A DNA stretch of 64,000 nucleotides from Brienomyrus brachyistius (taxonomy: Eukaryota > Chordata > Actinopteri > Osteoglossiformes > Mormyridae). Where the stretch lies: contig NC_064539.1 in the NCBI RefSeq assembly GCF_023856365.1, positions 31,780,482-31,844,481 on the forward strand, written 5' to 3'. The translations under genes were made by a program, and so were the position numbers. The first letter of the stretch is position 1. Every line of letters starts with the position of its first letter. Below are positions 53,859-64,000 of the stretch, piece by piece. The notes beneath the pieces are model-generated. The model was not told where the DNA came from. It was given only the letters and a program-made list of their open reading frames with translations, and ran no database searches.

Positions 53859-56800
53859 GTAGGCGAGCCGGGAAGAGCTCCACCCGGTAACACTCGGGTT
53901 TAAGGTCTTGTGAAAAAGCTTGATTTAAAGTATTCAGGGCTCTGCACATTAAAGTATTCCATACAAGGAAATATGTGAACATATTTGTGAATTTGTGTGA
54001 TGAATATTGTCAATATTTAACTGTAATGCCTATAATAAGCCATTCGATGTTATAGATTCACTATGGCCATAACAGTTAGGCCTATATAAATCCTGTATGT
54101 AGATCCACTAATAGTTAAATCACTGTAAATATTGAAATAGAGAGACAGTTGTAGAATTTACGTTTTTGTTATAGTAATTATCTTACTATAATTTGACGTG
54201 AACCATATGCCCGATGAGTACTATACGGCAACTGATCCACATGCGAAGGCCGGGATATTTGAAAGAATCCACGTAGTTATACAGCATCATACTACATACA
54301 CTGATATATGAACACCTGCCCGTTTTCTCATTAATGATACTGGTTAAAGATTCGGTTTAGATTTCGTTTTCTTCCAAAATCACAGGCCTATTCGAATGAG
54401 TGAAATGCATTATGAAGAAAAGATCATAAATTCTCACATAATTACGCAGATAAGCGATTGGTTCTGATTTCATGATATTTATGAAGATCCGTTAAGGCTT
54501 TTGTCTATTTACACATTCAAATGGAATGTATTCCCTCTTTATACCGTTCAATATGAAGGAACGGTAGTATCTGTTCGGGTTGTTTATGCTATTAACTTAA
54601 GTATTGTATAGGTTCGCCCATATTATCATTTGAATCGAAATTCTATCATTAGCACAACTAATGTGGTAATAAAATGCGTTTTGTTCTGTTTACAGGACTA
54701 TATAGGCAACATGCAGTCCAACTTTATTAGTTTCTATAAAAAACGTTAAATTAAAAATTCGCCCTAATCCAGTAAATGTGATATTTTATACCAAATACGC
54801 ATATATATTCACGCAGAATTACAGAAACAAGAACCGTCACACCAGTTAACTCGCACTGAAATCGCATTGCATCCGATATACAGAGGCTGTTTGGCTTTTT
54901 TTTTTTTGTAAATATTTAAGTGTAAAAAGTTAATGATTAGGCTTCTTAGTCACTTACTGCTAAATTTGTCATATATATTATTGTGTTCTTTAAGAATGGT
55001 TCTTGTAAATGCAAATCAATTTATATTAATTATTCCGTTGATAAAACAGATTATCTTGACCTTAAATTGACACCAATCAGAGCATTTAAACCTGTTGGTT
55101 ATTTAAGGTTTTAGAAGTAGAACCCAAATGGCTTCGATTAACGGGCAATGACTATTAATTATTTCATTGTATGAGGGTCCCGGTTTGTAATTAATAACAC
55201 AATCGTCGTTGCATGGATGGCGATTATGTTTTTAAAATCGTTTCGCAGAATATGAGCCCGGTGGACGGCGAGCGAGCAGCTCTCTGCGCCGGCTGCCGGG
55301 GGACAATCTCCGAGCGCTATTATCTGCTTGCCGTGGACCGACAGTGGCATATGAGCTGCCTGACGTGCTGCGAGTGTAAGCTGAAGCTGGAATCCGAGCT
55401 CACCTGCTTCAGCAAGGACGGCAGTATCTACTGCAAAGAGGACTATTACAGGTATCTAAACGGCAACGGGCAAGATTGTCATTAAAGCAGTCGTTAGATC
55501 TTTTTTCTGAGCATTAATTCATACGTATAACAGTAGGACTATATATACATACGTATTCAATAATTTGCCCTGGGATCATTAAAGTTTATGTTATCTTAAT
55601 AAACTTTATAAAGGTTAGGACTGTTGTAGGGTTCTTTTTGCGTTCAGTTCGCCGACAGGCACTCTCTCGCTCTTCAGGAGATTCTCGGTGCAGCGCTGTG
55701 CGAGATGCCATCTTGGGATTTCCGCCTCGGAGATGGTGATGAAAGCTAGAGACCTGGTTTATCACCTGAACTGTTTCACCTGCACAACCTGCAGTACAAT
55801 GCTGACGACCGGCGACCACTTCGGCATGAAAGACGGCTTGGTGTACTGCCGCCTCCACTTTGAGGCGCTCGTACGCGGGGAATACCAGGAACCTTTTGAT
55901 CAAGTGGACGTGATCTCCGGTAAAACCGGCCCAATGCCCTCGGGGGTCCCGTATTATAACGGGACCGTACAGAAAGGACGCCCGCGGAAAAGGAGAATCC
56001 CCCCAACAAGTGGTGACCTGGCCAAGTACAGCGCAGGTAAACAAGCCTTGCAGTCCGCGTACGATGATATGCATGTAGTCAGAGTACCTGTCATTACTAA
56101 GGACCATGGAAATGGACGATTCCAACACTGCATAGCAAAATGGTGTAGTCTGCGATTAATATGTAGGCTGCAAAAATAAGTACATGGTCGCTTAATTTTT
56201 CTGGCTGAAGTGTGAGTGTGATTATAAAGCAATTTCTGAAACTTAAAAATCTTGGATAACGTGCAGTTGCCACCTGAACGAATAATATCTGCTTTAATTT
56301 AACTTACGAATTGTTTTGCATTACTAGAATGTATATAGAAGTATTTTACCTTATAAATAGAACTTATTTATTTCACATGATATCCACACTAATTTTACCA
56401 TAACAAAATTGCGTTAACAAGTCATCTATCGGGTTTTCTTATAGTTTAAAAAATTATTAGCATGGTGTATTAACGTTTAAATTATCAAATGATAAAACAA
56501 AACATCTTAATTAAATTAGTGTGAGTTGTGAAAACGGAGTATAACATATTTTGTAGTAGCCCTAATGTACGATTTTTTTTTAATGAAAAGAAAATACCCT
56601 TTGCGACGGAGGCAGTAAGGTGGAGCAGTGATTAGCACTGTTGCCTCACACTTTTGGGATCAGGGTTGAAAACTCCATCTGTGTGGAATGTCACCGTTCT
56701 CGTGGGGTTTCCTGCGGGTTCTCCGGTTCCACCACCCCCCCCCCCCCCACCCCCATAGTCCAAAAACATGCGGAGGTTAATTGGTGCTACCAAGTGAGGG

Positions 56801-59800
56801 AATGGTATGTGAGTGTGCCCTGCGTTGGTTCGGTGCCCCATGGACTCCGGGATATGCTCTAGACCTCAGTAACTCCAAATAGAATAAGTGGTTTAGGAGT
56901 AACATTTTCGGCTTGACGTTGTTTGAAGGTATGTTCATAATAAACAATATTCAGAACAAGGGCGAAGGAACCAGGCGAGACAGGGATAACATGTAGGAAC
57001 AGGGGGGGCTTGTATCCAATATTTCATTCGTCCTTACAAGAAAAAACATAACTAATTTACATTCTAATTCAGTTTCGTCCCCCTTCCAATATCAAATTCT
57101 ATTTTACCTCATTGATTGCCATCTTGCGTTAAATTCAGATTATTGTGCAATGTTTACATAGCATTCTACTGCGTCGTCGCACTGAAACCGTTACGTTTTA
57201 ATCGTAATTTGTCCGTAAGAAAGGGACCTTGAGTCCTTTGCTTGAGTCTTTGACGGCCGCGAGCCTCCGGCTGTCCCTCGGTTATTCGTGCTCCGCTCAG
57301 CTGAGGGTTAAACTGAAACGTTACACATGCCGATACAGGCCAGTAAGTGGGACGTCGCTTCGGCATAGCTCTGAACCTCAAAGGACTAAAATGGCGAAAG
57401 ACCTTGAAAGGTGGGCTCGAAGGACCTGGCAGGTTTATGATTTAAGCGAACCTCCAGCCCCTGTTTGTTGAATGACGGTTGGGAGAGTTTCCGGGTCAGT
57501 AAATCAAAGCCTGTTTAACACAGGCGAACCTGTAGTGTATTCTAGGTAAAACCCTTTTATATACATAAAGAAAAAACCTTGACAATATGTACTGATAGAT
57601 TTTGTTGTCCTTTAATAAATCCACACTGACACAGTCCATAAAACACCCAGAACACACATTTTTGGTTAAATAATTAATCTTAGTCTTGACTAATCAGTTA
57701 AGGGTCTTTTCATGTTACTTACAAAACTTAATGAGTCACATAAGTACATATCAAGCCCAGGGAAAATATGACATAGGCCCCATTATCTTATTAAAAGAAA
57801 ATGCCTTGAACACCGGAGTATTTTCTCTCAAAACAGAGCACAATATTTGTCACAATAACACTTCCAAACATTTTCCGTTATTTCATGTATTTTAACTTGA
57901 TGTTATAGGAACGCTGACTAATGTCGTTATTAAAAATAACATCTAGACCCTGTAATAAGGGGCTTCATTCTGTTTTGTCTTATTCTTCCTGAAAAATTAT
58001 TATTCTAAACCCATTAGCGATTTCTTCCCCAGCTTCAAATTGTTGTTGCTGTACTGTGGTAATATTAACAACTTAATAGCCTAATTATTTTAATAAAATA
58101 TCACCAAAAATAAACGCATAGTCAGCCTAGAAGAAAATGCAAAGCCCTTGGGTAGGCAGAAATTCGCATTATAACGTTCAATTCATTTGCCTGCAGCTAA
58201 CCTATGGTTTGCCTGACATAACGGCAGCCTAATAAAACACCATCCACATTCAGCCTAATTAACCGCAGCACATAAACCACGGGGTTATTATATTTTACCT
58301 CGAAATGGGTAACATGGCACAATGTATAAATGGGCTTCTCCGAGTTTATAGGGAATCATTCACAAACAAGTTCGAATGATTAGAATCTGTTCCAAAAACA
58401 TCCGAAGGGATGAAGATTGTTTTCAACATAAAAATAAATCAACTCATGCCCATTCCCGGTGATATTTATTTGATATAAACGCAAACTAGGCTATTGTTGG
58501 TCGACCAAATTGTCCCTTGGAGCAGGGTGGCATCGCTTCGTTGGTATACAGTGTCTCATATCGGCGCTGGTTGGATTATAATTTACTGTGTGTGGCGGGT
58601 TTGACTGCTATCCTTTGTAAAGGCGTAAATGTAAGTGCTCTACAAAATTCTTAAAACGGGTCAAGCTGTTTAGCCCATTAAATAACACAATTTAAAATGA
58701 CATTAAATTATATATGCCAACGCGTCTGAACTGGGACCATTCCCTGTTTTTGCAGTGGATTGGGGCTTTGGAGCTCTGCTGCCGCCTAGAGACCACAACA
58801 CAAACCCGGGACGCGGCATATGGTTCCTGACTGCGGGTGTGAACTGTAATTACGTTGTACAAATATAGCTAGTATGTATTTACGGCAATTACTTGGCATA
58901 TATAGTTTATAAAGTGAAATAATGAAAGAATCCGAAAATATGGCATCATTAAGAATAACATGAATTAACTAAGCGGCGTATTGGGGGTCTTACATCAAGC
59001 CAGACTCCCTCATTCCCTCTTTTCGATGTAACTGGGGCTTCATATAAATATATATATACTCATTTCACCAATTTATTGACCTGAATTTAAAAATAATTTG
59101 TGTTTTTGAGAATTTAAACTTTCAACAAATCATATAAGTTATGTGTGTGTTAAAACTGATTTCATATGCATTAAATTGTGCATTTAATACATGTTTTTTT
59201 AAAATGTGTAACAAATGACACTTCTAACATGTCTTGTTGGAGGACCACAGGTCTGAGTTTGTGTGGCATTAGAGCAACAGCGATTTGAGGACAGACAGTA
59301 TGGAGATTTTCTAACCAATACTGTGGGAGTACTGTGTGTGTTTGGGGGTGGGGGGGATTTCAGATTCTTTGGGTCCCTACTAATGTTGAAACCAAATCTA
59401 CAATCTTGCATTTCAGACTTGATGTCTATAGTGGTGTCACAACACTAGATTTTATTTATATATAAACTAGTTACTGGCAACTCATCAAACTAAACTCCCC
59501 CCTTTTTAAAGTGATAAACCACATAATCCAACAACATAAATAAAGCTATAACTAGTTTCCATAAATAAAGCTATAACCAGATCAAAATCATATCTTTGCT
59601 TTCACAGTTCAGGTTATTAAATGGGCCACACAGAGTGAAGAGGGAAGGGACAGTCTTCACTGGAGGCTCTGCCTGATTAGGGAGAACGAAGGGCAGTGAC
59701 ATTTTACATGAGCCATGTCACACCTCCATGTCCGGGTCCTGTACAGGACACAAGGGCCGCGGGCTGGGGGATGATAGCACTCCTTACCTCTCTGCTGATG

Positions 59801-60814
59801 GGACATGCTACTCATCTGTTACATCAGTAATGCAGCCCCTACCCAACCTGGGGGTCTCTTCCAGCGTCTAACCGGCCTCCTCCTTCCCCCCAAATCCCCA
59901 GCACTGAGCTGCAATGAGAATGAGTGCGATCCCCTTGACAGCGACGGCCACTACGGAACGTGCCAGAAGTCCAAGCGAATGCGGACGTCTTTTAAGCATC
60001 ACCAACTGCGTACCATGAAGTCCTATTTCTCCATGAACCATAATCCCGACGCCAAGGACCTGAAGCAGCTGGCACAGAAGACAGGCCTGAGCAAGCGTGT
60101 GCTGCAGGTGAGGGCAGCGCGTCTGCTATCAAACACACTCAGCTCCAGGTCTCACCGAGGGTTTGGCAGGAATGGGAAACATTAGGAAACTCGGTGCTCC
60201 TGTAAGTTAAATTTAACTTAAGAACACGAATAGCATCACAGATGTAATGTTCTGGTTTTTCCTACCACATTCCACAACGGTGTGTTATTATGACAGAGAA
60301 GATGCCCATAGACCAGTGTTGTCCGATCTGATCCCCAGGGACCCACAGTCGGTCCGTGTTTTTGCTCCCTCTGAGCTCCCTGTCAGACTCACAAGCTCAC
60401 AATTGGGAGAGAGCAAAACCGTGGACTGTCTATGAGTCCCCGAGGACCGGACTGGGAGACAATGCCATAGACAAACTCTCTGGATGTACTGCAGGCATCT
60501 CTGACAGAAGTGAAAGTTAAAGGCATGAATTGTGGCTGCCGTGGCAGGTCTGGTTCCAGAATGCCCGCGCTAAATTCCGGAGGAACCTTCTCCGGCAGGA
60601 GAACGGCATAACGGAGGTGGCTTCAGAGGGGTCCATGCTGCCAGGCGGGTCGCCCGCGGGGGTCGCCTCTGAGATCTCCAACTCTTCCATGAGCCCCGTG
60701 AGCACAGCCTCCACCTTGACAGACCTGACTGCCAGCACCCCCATGCTGAGCGACGGCTTGGACCTCCACCCAGCCAGGAGTCCCACCCGGACCGGCCTCA
60801 CAAGCCTATTCTGA
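53742..60814 (+). CDS. lhx2: lhx2, LIM-homeodomain transcription factor, five coding exons
   Basis: LHX2 acts in the nucleus. Its LIM domains bind LDB cofactors and its homeodomain binds TAATTA-type sites; it patterns forebrain, eye and other tissues (family knowledge). Five exons give 1,152 nt, 383 residues plus stop (human 406). LIM1 ligands are C52, C55, H73, C76, C79, C82, C101 and D104. LIM2 ligands are C114, C117, H136, C139, C142, C145, C164 and H167. The homeodomain spans about 250-309 with WFQNAR at 297-302 and the DNA-contacting N300. The basic stretch QKGRPRKRR precedes it. SSAID in exon 1, NCFTCTTC in LIM2 and the ASEISN...SMSP tail identify LHX2 rather than LHX9. It is more diverged than usual, so it may be one of two fish ohnologues (lhx2a/lhx2b); which one is not decidable here. 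Confidence 0.95.
53859..55248 (+). other. lhx2: lhx2 intron 1
   Basis: A 1.4 kb AT-rich intron with no recognised repeat or exon. An in-frame ATG at 55213 reads MDGDYVFKIVSQ directly into exon 2 and could be an alternative start if transcription begins inside the intron. Confidence 0.6.
55249..55451 (+). CDS. lhx2: lhx2 exon 2 (LIM domain 1)
   Basis: 203 nt, residues 40-107 (last codon split). Acceptor TTTCGCAG, donor AG|GTATCT. It contains the whole first LIM domain with all eight zinc ligands. RGTISERYY and MSCLTCCECKLKL differ from the usual GGKISDRYY and MRCLKCCECKLNL, so this copy is diverged but not broken. Confidence 0.95.
55678..56036 (+). CDS. lhx2: lhx2 exon 3 (LIM domain 2 and linker)
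   Basis: 359 nt, residues 107-227. Acceptor CTTCAG, donor G|GTAAAC. It starts RRFSVQRCARCHLGISASEM, carries all LIM2 ligands, then a linker shorter than in human, with PYYNGTVQKGRPRKRR giving the nuclear-localisation-like basic stretch. Confidence 0.96.
56037..59901 (+). other. lhx2: lhx2 intron 3
   Basis: A 3.9 kb intron with a SINE at 56600-56900. The rest is AT-rich and non-repetitive. A block at about 58150-58400 contains CCTAATTAACCGCAG (TAATTA at 58256, with RUNX-like AACCGCA and AACCACG) and may be regulatory. No exon was recognised between LIM2 and the homeodomain exons. Confidence 0.55.
56600..56900 (+). mobile_element. tRNA-derived SINE, diverged
   Basis: The head reads AGCAGTGATTAGCACTGTTG, followed by GGGGTTTCCTGCGGGTTCTC, a C run, AAAAACATGCGGAGG and a tail ending AATAAGTGGTTTAGG. 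Same family as 48255-48623 but clearly older. Confidence 0.82.
59902..60107 (+). CDS. lhx2: lhx2 exon 4 (homeodomain, helices 1-2)
   Basis: 206 nt, residues 227-295. Acceptor CCCCAG, donor CAG|GTGAGG. It contains KRMRTSFKHHQLRTMKSYF and KDLKQLAQKTGLSKRVLQ, splitting the homeodomain just before the recognition-helix WFQNAR as in other LHX2/LHX9 genes. Retention of the next intron would stop the protein at 60185, before the recognition helix. Confidence 0.96.
60548..60814 (+). CDS. lhx2: lhx2 exon 5 (recognition helix and C terminus)
   Basis: 267 nt including the TGA stop, residues 296-383. Acceptor GGCAG, then VWFQNARAKFRRNLLRQENG. The tail ASEISNSSMSP, TLTDLT and final TGLTSLF match the LHX2 C terminus. 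Confidence 0.96.
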   Translation, partial: VWFQNARAKFRRNLLRQENGITEVASEGSMLPGGSPAGVASEISNSSMSPVSTASTLTDLTASTPMLSDGLDLHPARSPTRTGLTSLF

Positions 60815-61670
60815 CGTCACGTTGAGCCTCCTGGTGCATCCATATTTACAGAAAAATGCCTTAAACAGGTCCCTGGAAGCTGGATAGGGGGATTCTGAAA
60901 CTTAGAAAAGGGCAGTATTTTGTTCTTTTTGAGAAAAGAGTAGACTTTATTGTTTTTGTTTTAATTTTCAGCATGTTTACAGTGGAAAGACAGAACCGTG
61001 TGATATCGAAGCAGCTTTTTGTTCGGACCACAGTCTTGGCATAGGGTGGTTCAAGCTCAGCGTGTCATGTATTCAACGAAACCGTCCTTATTGCCAGAAA
61101 CTCCTCTGGAGTGTCATGTGACTGTTATGTGCCTTTATACGCGCCTGCCATGGAGTCCTTCCATGCTCTGTCCCTTTAGAGACAGTGACACTCTTGAATG
61201 TTCACACTCAGATTTGCGCTGATGTCTGCACCTAAACTGTTGGGGGGGGGGTCTCAGGTCTGTCTGACCATTCCCTGTGTTTATTTCACATGGCTGCTGT
61301 AGTGTGCTGTGGACTGTGGATGCTGTCCTGTCCTTCCTTGTGTCCCCAAAACCAATTCAAAACTGAAATGGCTCTCGTTGGCATCCGAGTCTCCCTCGGC
61401 AGTCAGGATGGTCTTCAGAGGGTCAGTAACAGCATCCCCCGCTGATCCAGCCACAGCTCAACACCCCCACCATGTCTAAAGCTGCTGCTGCAGAATCAAA
61501 ATTCACATTCCTTTTCTTGGCCAAGCACAGTTTCATGTACAACGAGTTTGTCTTGGCAGTATTGATACATTCAGAGAGAGCATAAAATAATGTGTACAAG
61601 TTCCCAGATAAATGTGGAAGTTCAAATACGGCCTAGATCCAAGTTCTGAAATAAATAATGCTGTGCATTC
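60815..61670 (+). other. lhx2: lhx2 3' untranslated region (inferred)
   Basis: No other gene is visible, and a canonical AATAAA lies at 61650-61655 about 840 bp after the stop. The true 3' end is inferred. Fish lhx genes may use further downstream sites. Confidence 0.4.
61650..61655 (+). terminator. Candidate lhx2 polyadenylation signal
   Basis: First clear AATAAA after the lhx2 stop on the plus strand. Confidence 0.35.
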
Positions 61671-62064
61671 AGTACAGCTGTGCATGTTTATGTGCAAAAG
61701 AGTGAACCACTTCGCCTTACACCCTCACGCCAAACTGGGGTCAGCATGCATTTCCACAAGCACGCGGGTTTCCTGAGGGACACTGAGCCAGACCCAGGAT
61801 GCTCCAAGCCAGCTGCTAGCTCACACCCCTGCGCTCCTGCGGACCAGCACTATCAGCAGGGGGCAGTGTTGGGTCCCAGTCAGCAGGTCCGCTCTCAAAC
61901 TGGGTGAGCATGTCGATGTCCTCAAAAAATGAAGCCGCCAGGATGGAGCTGCAGGATTCTGTGGAATCAGGAAAGATCATTCGGCTGATTCCTCCTTCAT
62001 GTCGTTGTTCAGGGAAAAGCTACGTAAAGGACTAAATAATAATAATGAGGTTTTTAATCATGAG
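61671..62064. other. Intergenic DNA downstream of lhx2
   Basis: No gene or repeat recognised before the LINE tail at 62065. Confidence 0.5.
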
Positions 62065-62155
62065 GAGCATTGGTAAAGCGCTTTGAGACAATGTTGTGAA
62101 CAATACTGTTGTAAAAATGCGCTATACAAATAAAATTGAATTGAACTGAACTGAA
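62065..62155 (+). mobile_element. Non-LTR element 3' tail (GCGCTATACAAATAAA type)
   Basis: GTAAAGCGCTTTGAGACAAT and GCGCTATACAAATAAAATTG followed by GAATTGAACTGAACTGA form the familiar 3' end of L2-like LINEs in fish. Confidence 0.75.
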
Positions 62156-62208
62156 TCGAACGATCGTATGAATGTTGGGACTCTGGCTCCGCATGGTCCT
62201 TCTTTACG

Positions 62209-62424
62209 TTTAGAATCAGAATTATTTGTCCTTACACAAGCGTACGTACAAGGGACGTGTTTTGCTCACTTCTGATAGCAGCATCAGTGAACAACAATAT
62301 AGACACATCAAAGTAACAGAAGCAATAAATAACTCAAGGCTGGGATTGAAGTAATAAATAAGGTGACAGTGTACAGATATAATGGTGACTGTGCAAAGTG
62401 TTAAGAGTAAAGTAACAGGCCTCA
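62209..62424 (-). mobile_element. Dispersed repeat fragment
   Basis: It begins with TTTAGAATCAGAATTATTTG and a GTACAAGG-type sequence like the other tail fragments in the window. The remainder is unclassified. Confidence 0.4.
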
Positions 62425-62970
62425 CAGAGTGGGATGATCCAGGCCTTCACAGAAGGTCATCGTGCTTCTTGTGAGAATCCCCTGTACGCTCTGCCTCCTT
62501 CTCAAAGCAGGATGATCCAGGTCTTCATCAAAGGTCATCCTGCTTCTAGAGAATCCCCTGTATGCTCAGCACCCTTCACAGAGTGGGATGATCCAGGCCT
62601 TCACAGAAGGTCATCGTGCTTCTTGTGAGAATCCCCTGTACGCTCAGCACCCTTCACAAAGCAGGATGATCCAGGCCTTCACAGAAGGTCATCCTGCTTC
62701 TAGAGAATCCCCTGTACGCTCAGCACCCTTCACAGAGTGGGATGATCCAGGCCTTCACAGAAGGTCATCGTGCTTCTTGTGAGAATCCCCTGTACGCTCT
62801 GCCTCCTTCACAAAGCAGGATGATCCAGGTCTTCATCAAAGGTCATCCTGCTTCTAGAGAATCCCCTGTACGCTCAGCACCCTTCACAGAGTGGGATGAT
62901 CCAGGCCTTCACAGAAGGTCATCCTGCTTCTTGTGAGAATCCCCTGTACGCTCTGCCTCCTTCTCAGTGC
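62425..62970. repeat. 154-bp tandem repeat, about 3.5 copies, built of two diverged halves
   Basis: GGATGATCCAGGCCTTCACA recurs at a spacing of 154 bp (ATG at 62434, 62588 and 62742). Each unit is two related half-units of about 75-79 bp that differ in GTGGGATG versus GCAGGATG and in the TTGTGAG insertion. Lies 1.6 kb beyond lhx2. Confidence 0.94.
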
Positions 62971-63339
62971 TCCTGCATTAGCTTTGTCTGACAGGAGAGG
63001 AGAAGGACCTCGTTTTGCTTTCCATACATGAAACATATCGATGAGGTGAGATGTACAACACCTGTCACGGGCTTGTTCCAGGGAGGTGTCCAGGGTCGGT
63101 TCACACATTGCCTGTCCAACTGTGTGTCTGGTCCACTGACCCCTCCCCTGTTAGCTCAGAACAGCCAAAGAGCAGAGCTGGCAAATCAAACCAGAAGCTT
63201 ATGAGGTCCATTCCCAGGAAGGAAGCTTCTGTTAGACTCTTTAAGGATACACCGACGTCTTGCGTCTCCTGCTTAGAGTATGTCACTTTGGATCCTGAGT
63301 TAGTAACCAAATAATTAATGCAAAGAAATCCAGACTGAG

Positions 63340-63530
63340 CTACATATCCGGTCCGTGGTTCAGCTTGCCAGCTGAAATCTTGTGGTTTTCAGAATAATTT
63401 CATAATTGGGTCCCTGAGCAAAGCCTTTAACCTAAAATTGCTCAAGGGGCTGGTTGTCCCTGTCATCTCTCAAAAATATACTTTGGATTGAACAGCATCC
63501 GCTAAATAACCAAAATGTAACGTAAAATTT
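63340..63530 (+). mobile_element. SINE 3' half, decayed
   Basis: GAGCAAAGCCTTTAACCTAA and ATTGCTCAAGGGGCTG, then CTTTGGATTGAACAGCATCC and GCTAAATAACC, resemble the body and end of tRNA-derived fish SINEs (CCCTTAACC, TTGCTCCAGGGG, CTTTGGATAAAAGCGTC). The tRNA-like head is not recognisable. Confidence 0.6.
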
Positions 63531-64000
63531 CACTCCTGACCATGTACTGGAGAAGTTGATGGACAGATGACTTTCTTATTATTCTAACCCTACATATTAT
63601 TGTATTAATTCTCCACTAAATCAAGAATTAACAAGATGCCTCCTGACCCCCAGAACAAAATAAAGACTGAGGCCTATCTGGCTGGGCTTGATTACAGAAT
63701 AACTTTCACGGGGTGTTCTTTCCCCCCCCCCACCCAATTTTATTAAAGGGCTCTAACATGCATGCTTTTGAAACAGAGAAACAGGAAATGCCCCCAGTCT
63801 GTCTCATTGTGGTCTAACCACGGGCATTATGAGTGACTGTCAGGGACAGATTACGGACCAGGCCAGCGGGGCTGCTGCCCAGGGGCCCCTTGCCCATAAC
63901 AATTTGTAACGCTTATCAACAATGTATTTTCGTTTGTCTATTTTAGAGGGCCTACATTCTTTGATCCTCTGCCTACAAGGGCCCCTGACCCTATAGGGAG
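63531..64000. other. Intergenic sequence to the right edge
   Basis: A C run near 63722-63732. The end of the window (63850-64000) has a GGGGCCCC-type motif. Nothing assigned. Confidence 0.5.

Noticed and set aside
53613..53903. Use of the upstream in-frame ATG at 53613 as the lhx2 start
   Set aside because: Vertebrate LHX2 proteins start at the MLFH methionine, and the upstream residues are not conserved with LHX2. Kept only as a finding about a possible relic.

Overview
This window is vertebrate nuclear DNA, almost certainly from a ray-finned (teleost-type) fish. The evidence is GT-AG introns, tRNA-headed SINEs and LINE tails of types common in fish genomes, and two recognisable vertebrate genes, with no sign of bacterial or viral gene organisation. 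I cannot name the species.

Layout. Positions 43768 down to 1736 on the minus strand hold the first 19 coding exons (1,479 nt, exactly 493 codons) of dennd1a (connecdenn 1), a DENN-domain exchange factor for Rab35. The reading frame is unbroken across all 18 splice junctions. The gene runs off the left edge, so its C-terminal clathrin/AP-2-binding tail lies outside. About 10 kb of AT-rich intergenic DNA follows (43769-53741). Then lhx2, a LIM-homeodomain transcription factor gene, lies on the plus strand (five coding exons, 53742-60814, 383 residues). The two genes are head to head, the arrangement known for DENND1A and LHX2 in human. This supports both identifications and suggests that lhx2 regulatory DNA may lie in the intergenic space and in dennd1a introns.

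The striking feature is the non-coding content of dennd1a. At least eleven tandem arrays sit in its introns, with units of 58, 43, about 39/118, 103, 46, 64, about 27-31, 47, 42, about 36-54 and 55 bp, and together they occupy roughly 14-15 kb of the 42 kb in view. The largest is a 4.7 kb G-rich array in intron 4, whose unit resembles the 3' splice-site region of the neighbouring exon 5. The next largest is a 2.8 kb, 58-bp array that starts about 20 bp inside intron 16 and has a 14-unit (812 bp) higher-order repeat. These arrays create very long open reading frames on both strands. I judge these to be repeat artefacts, not genes.

Mobile DNA includes several copies of one tRNA-derived SINE family, decayed reverse-transcriptase fragments and 3' tails of non-LTR elements, a 534-bp inverted-repeat MITE, and a 1.2 kb hAT-like non-autonomous element inserted inside a LINE 3' end with a matching target duplication. 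Candidate regulatory DNA includes a ZNF143-type site upstream of dennd1a, a CpG-rich patch upstream of lhx2, and clusters of TAATTA homeodomain sites in dennd1a introns 10 and 13. I found no RNA gene that I would call functional, no CRISPR array and no prokaryotic operon.
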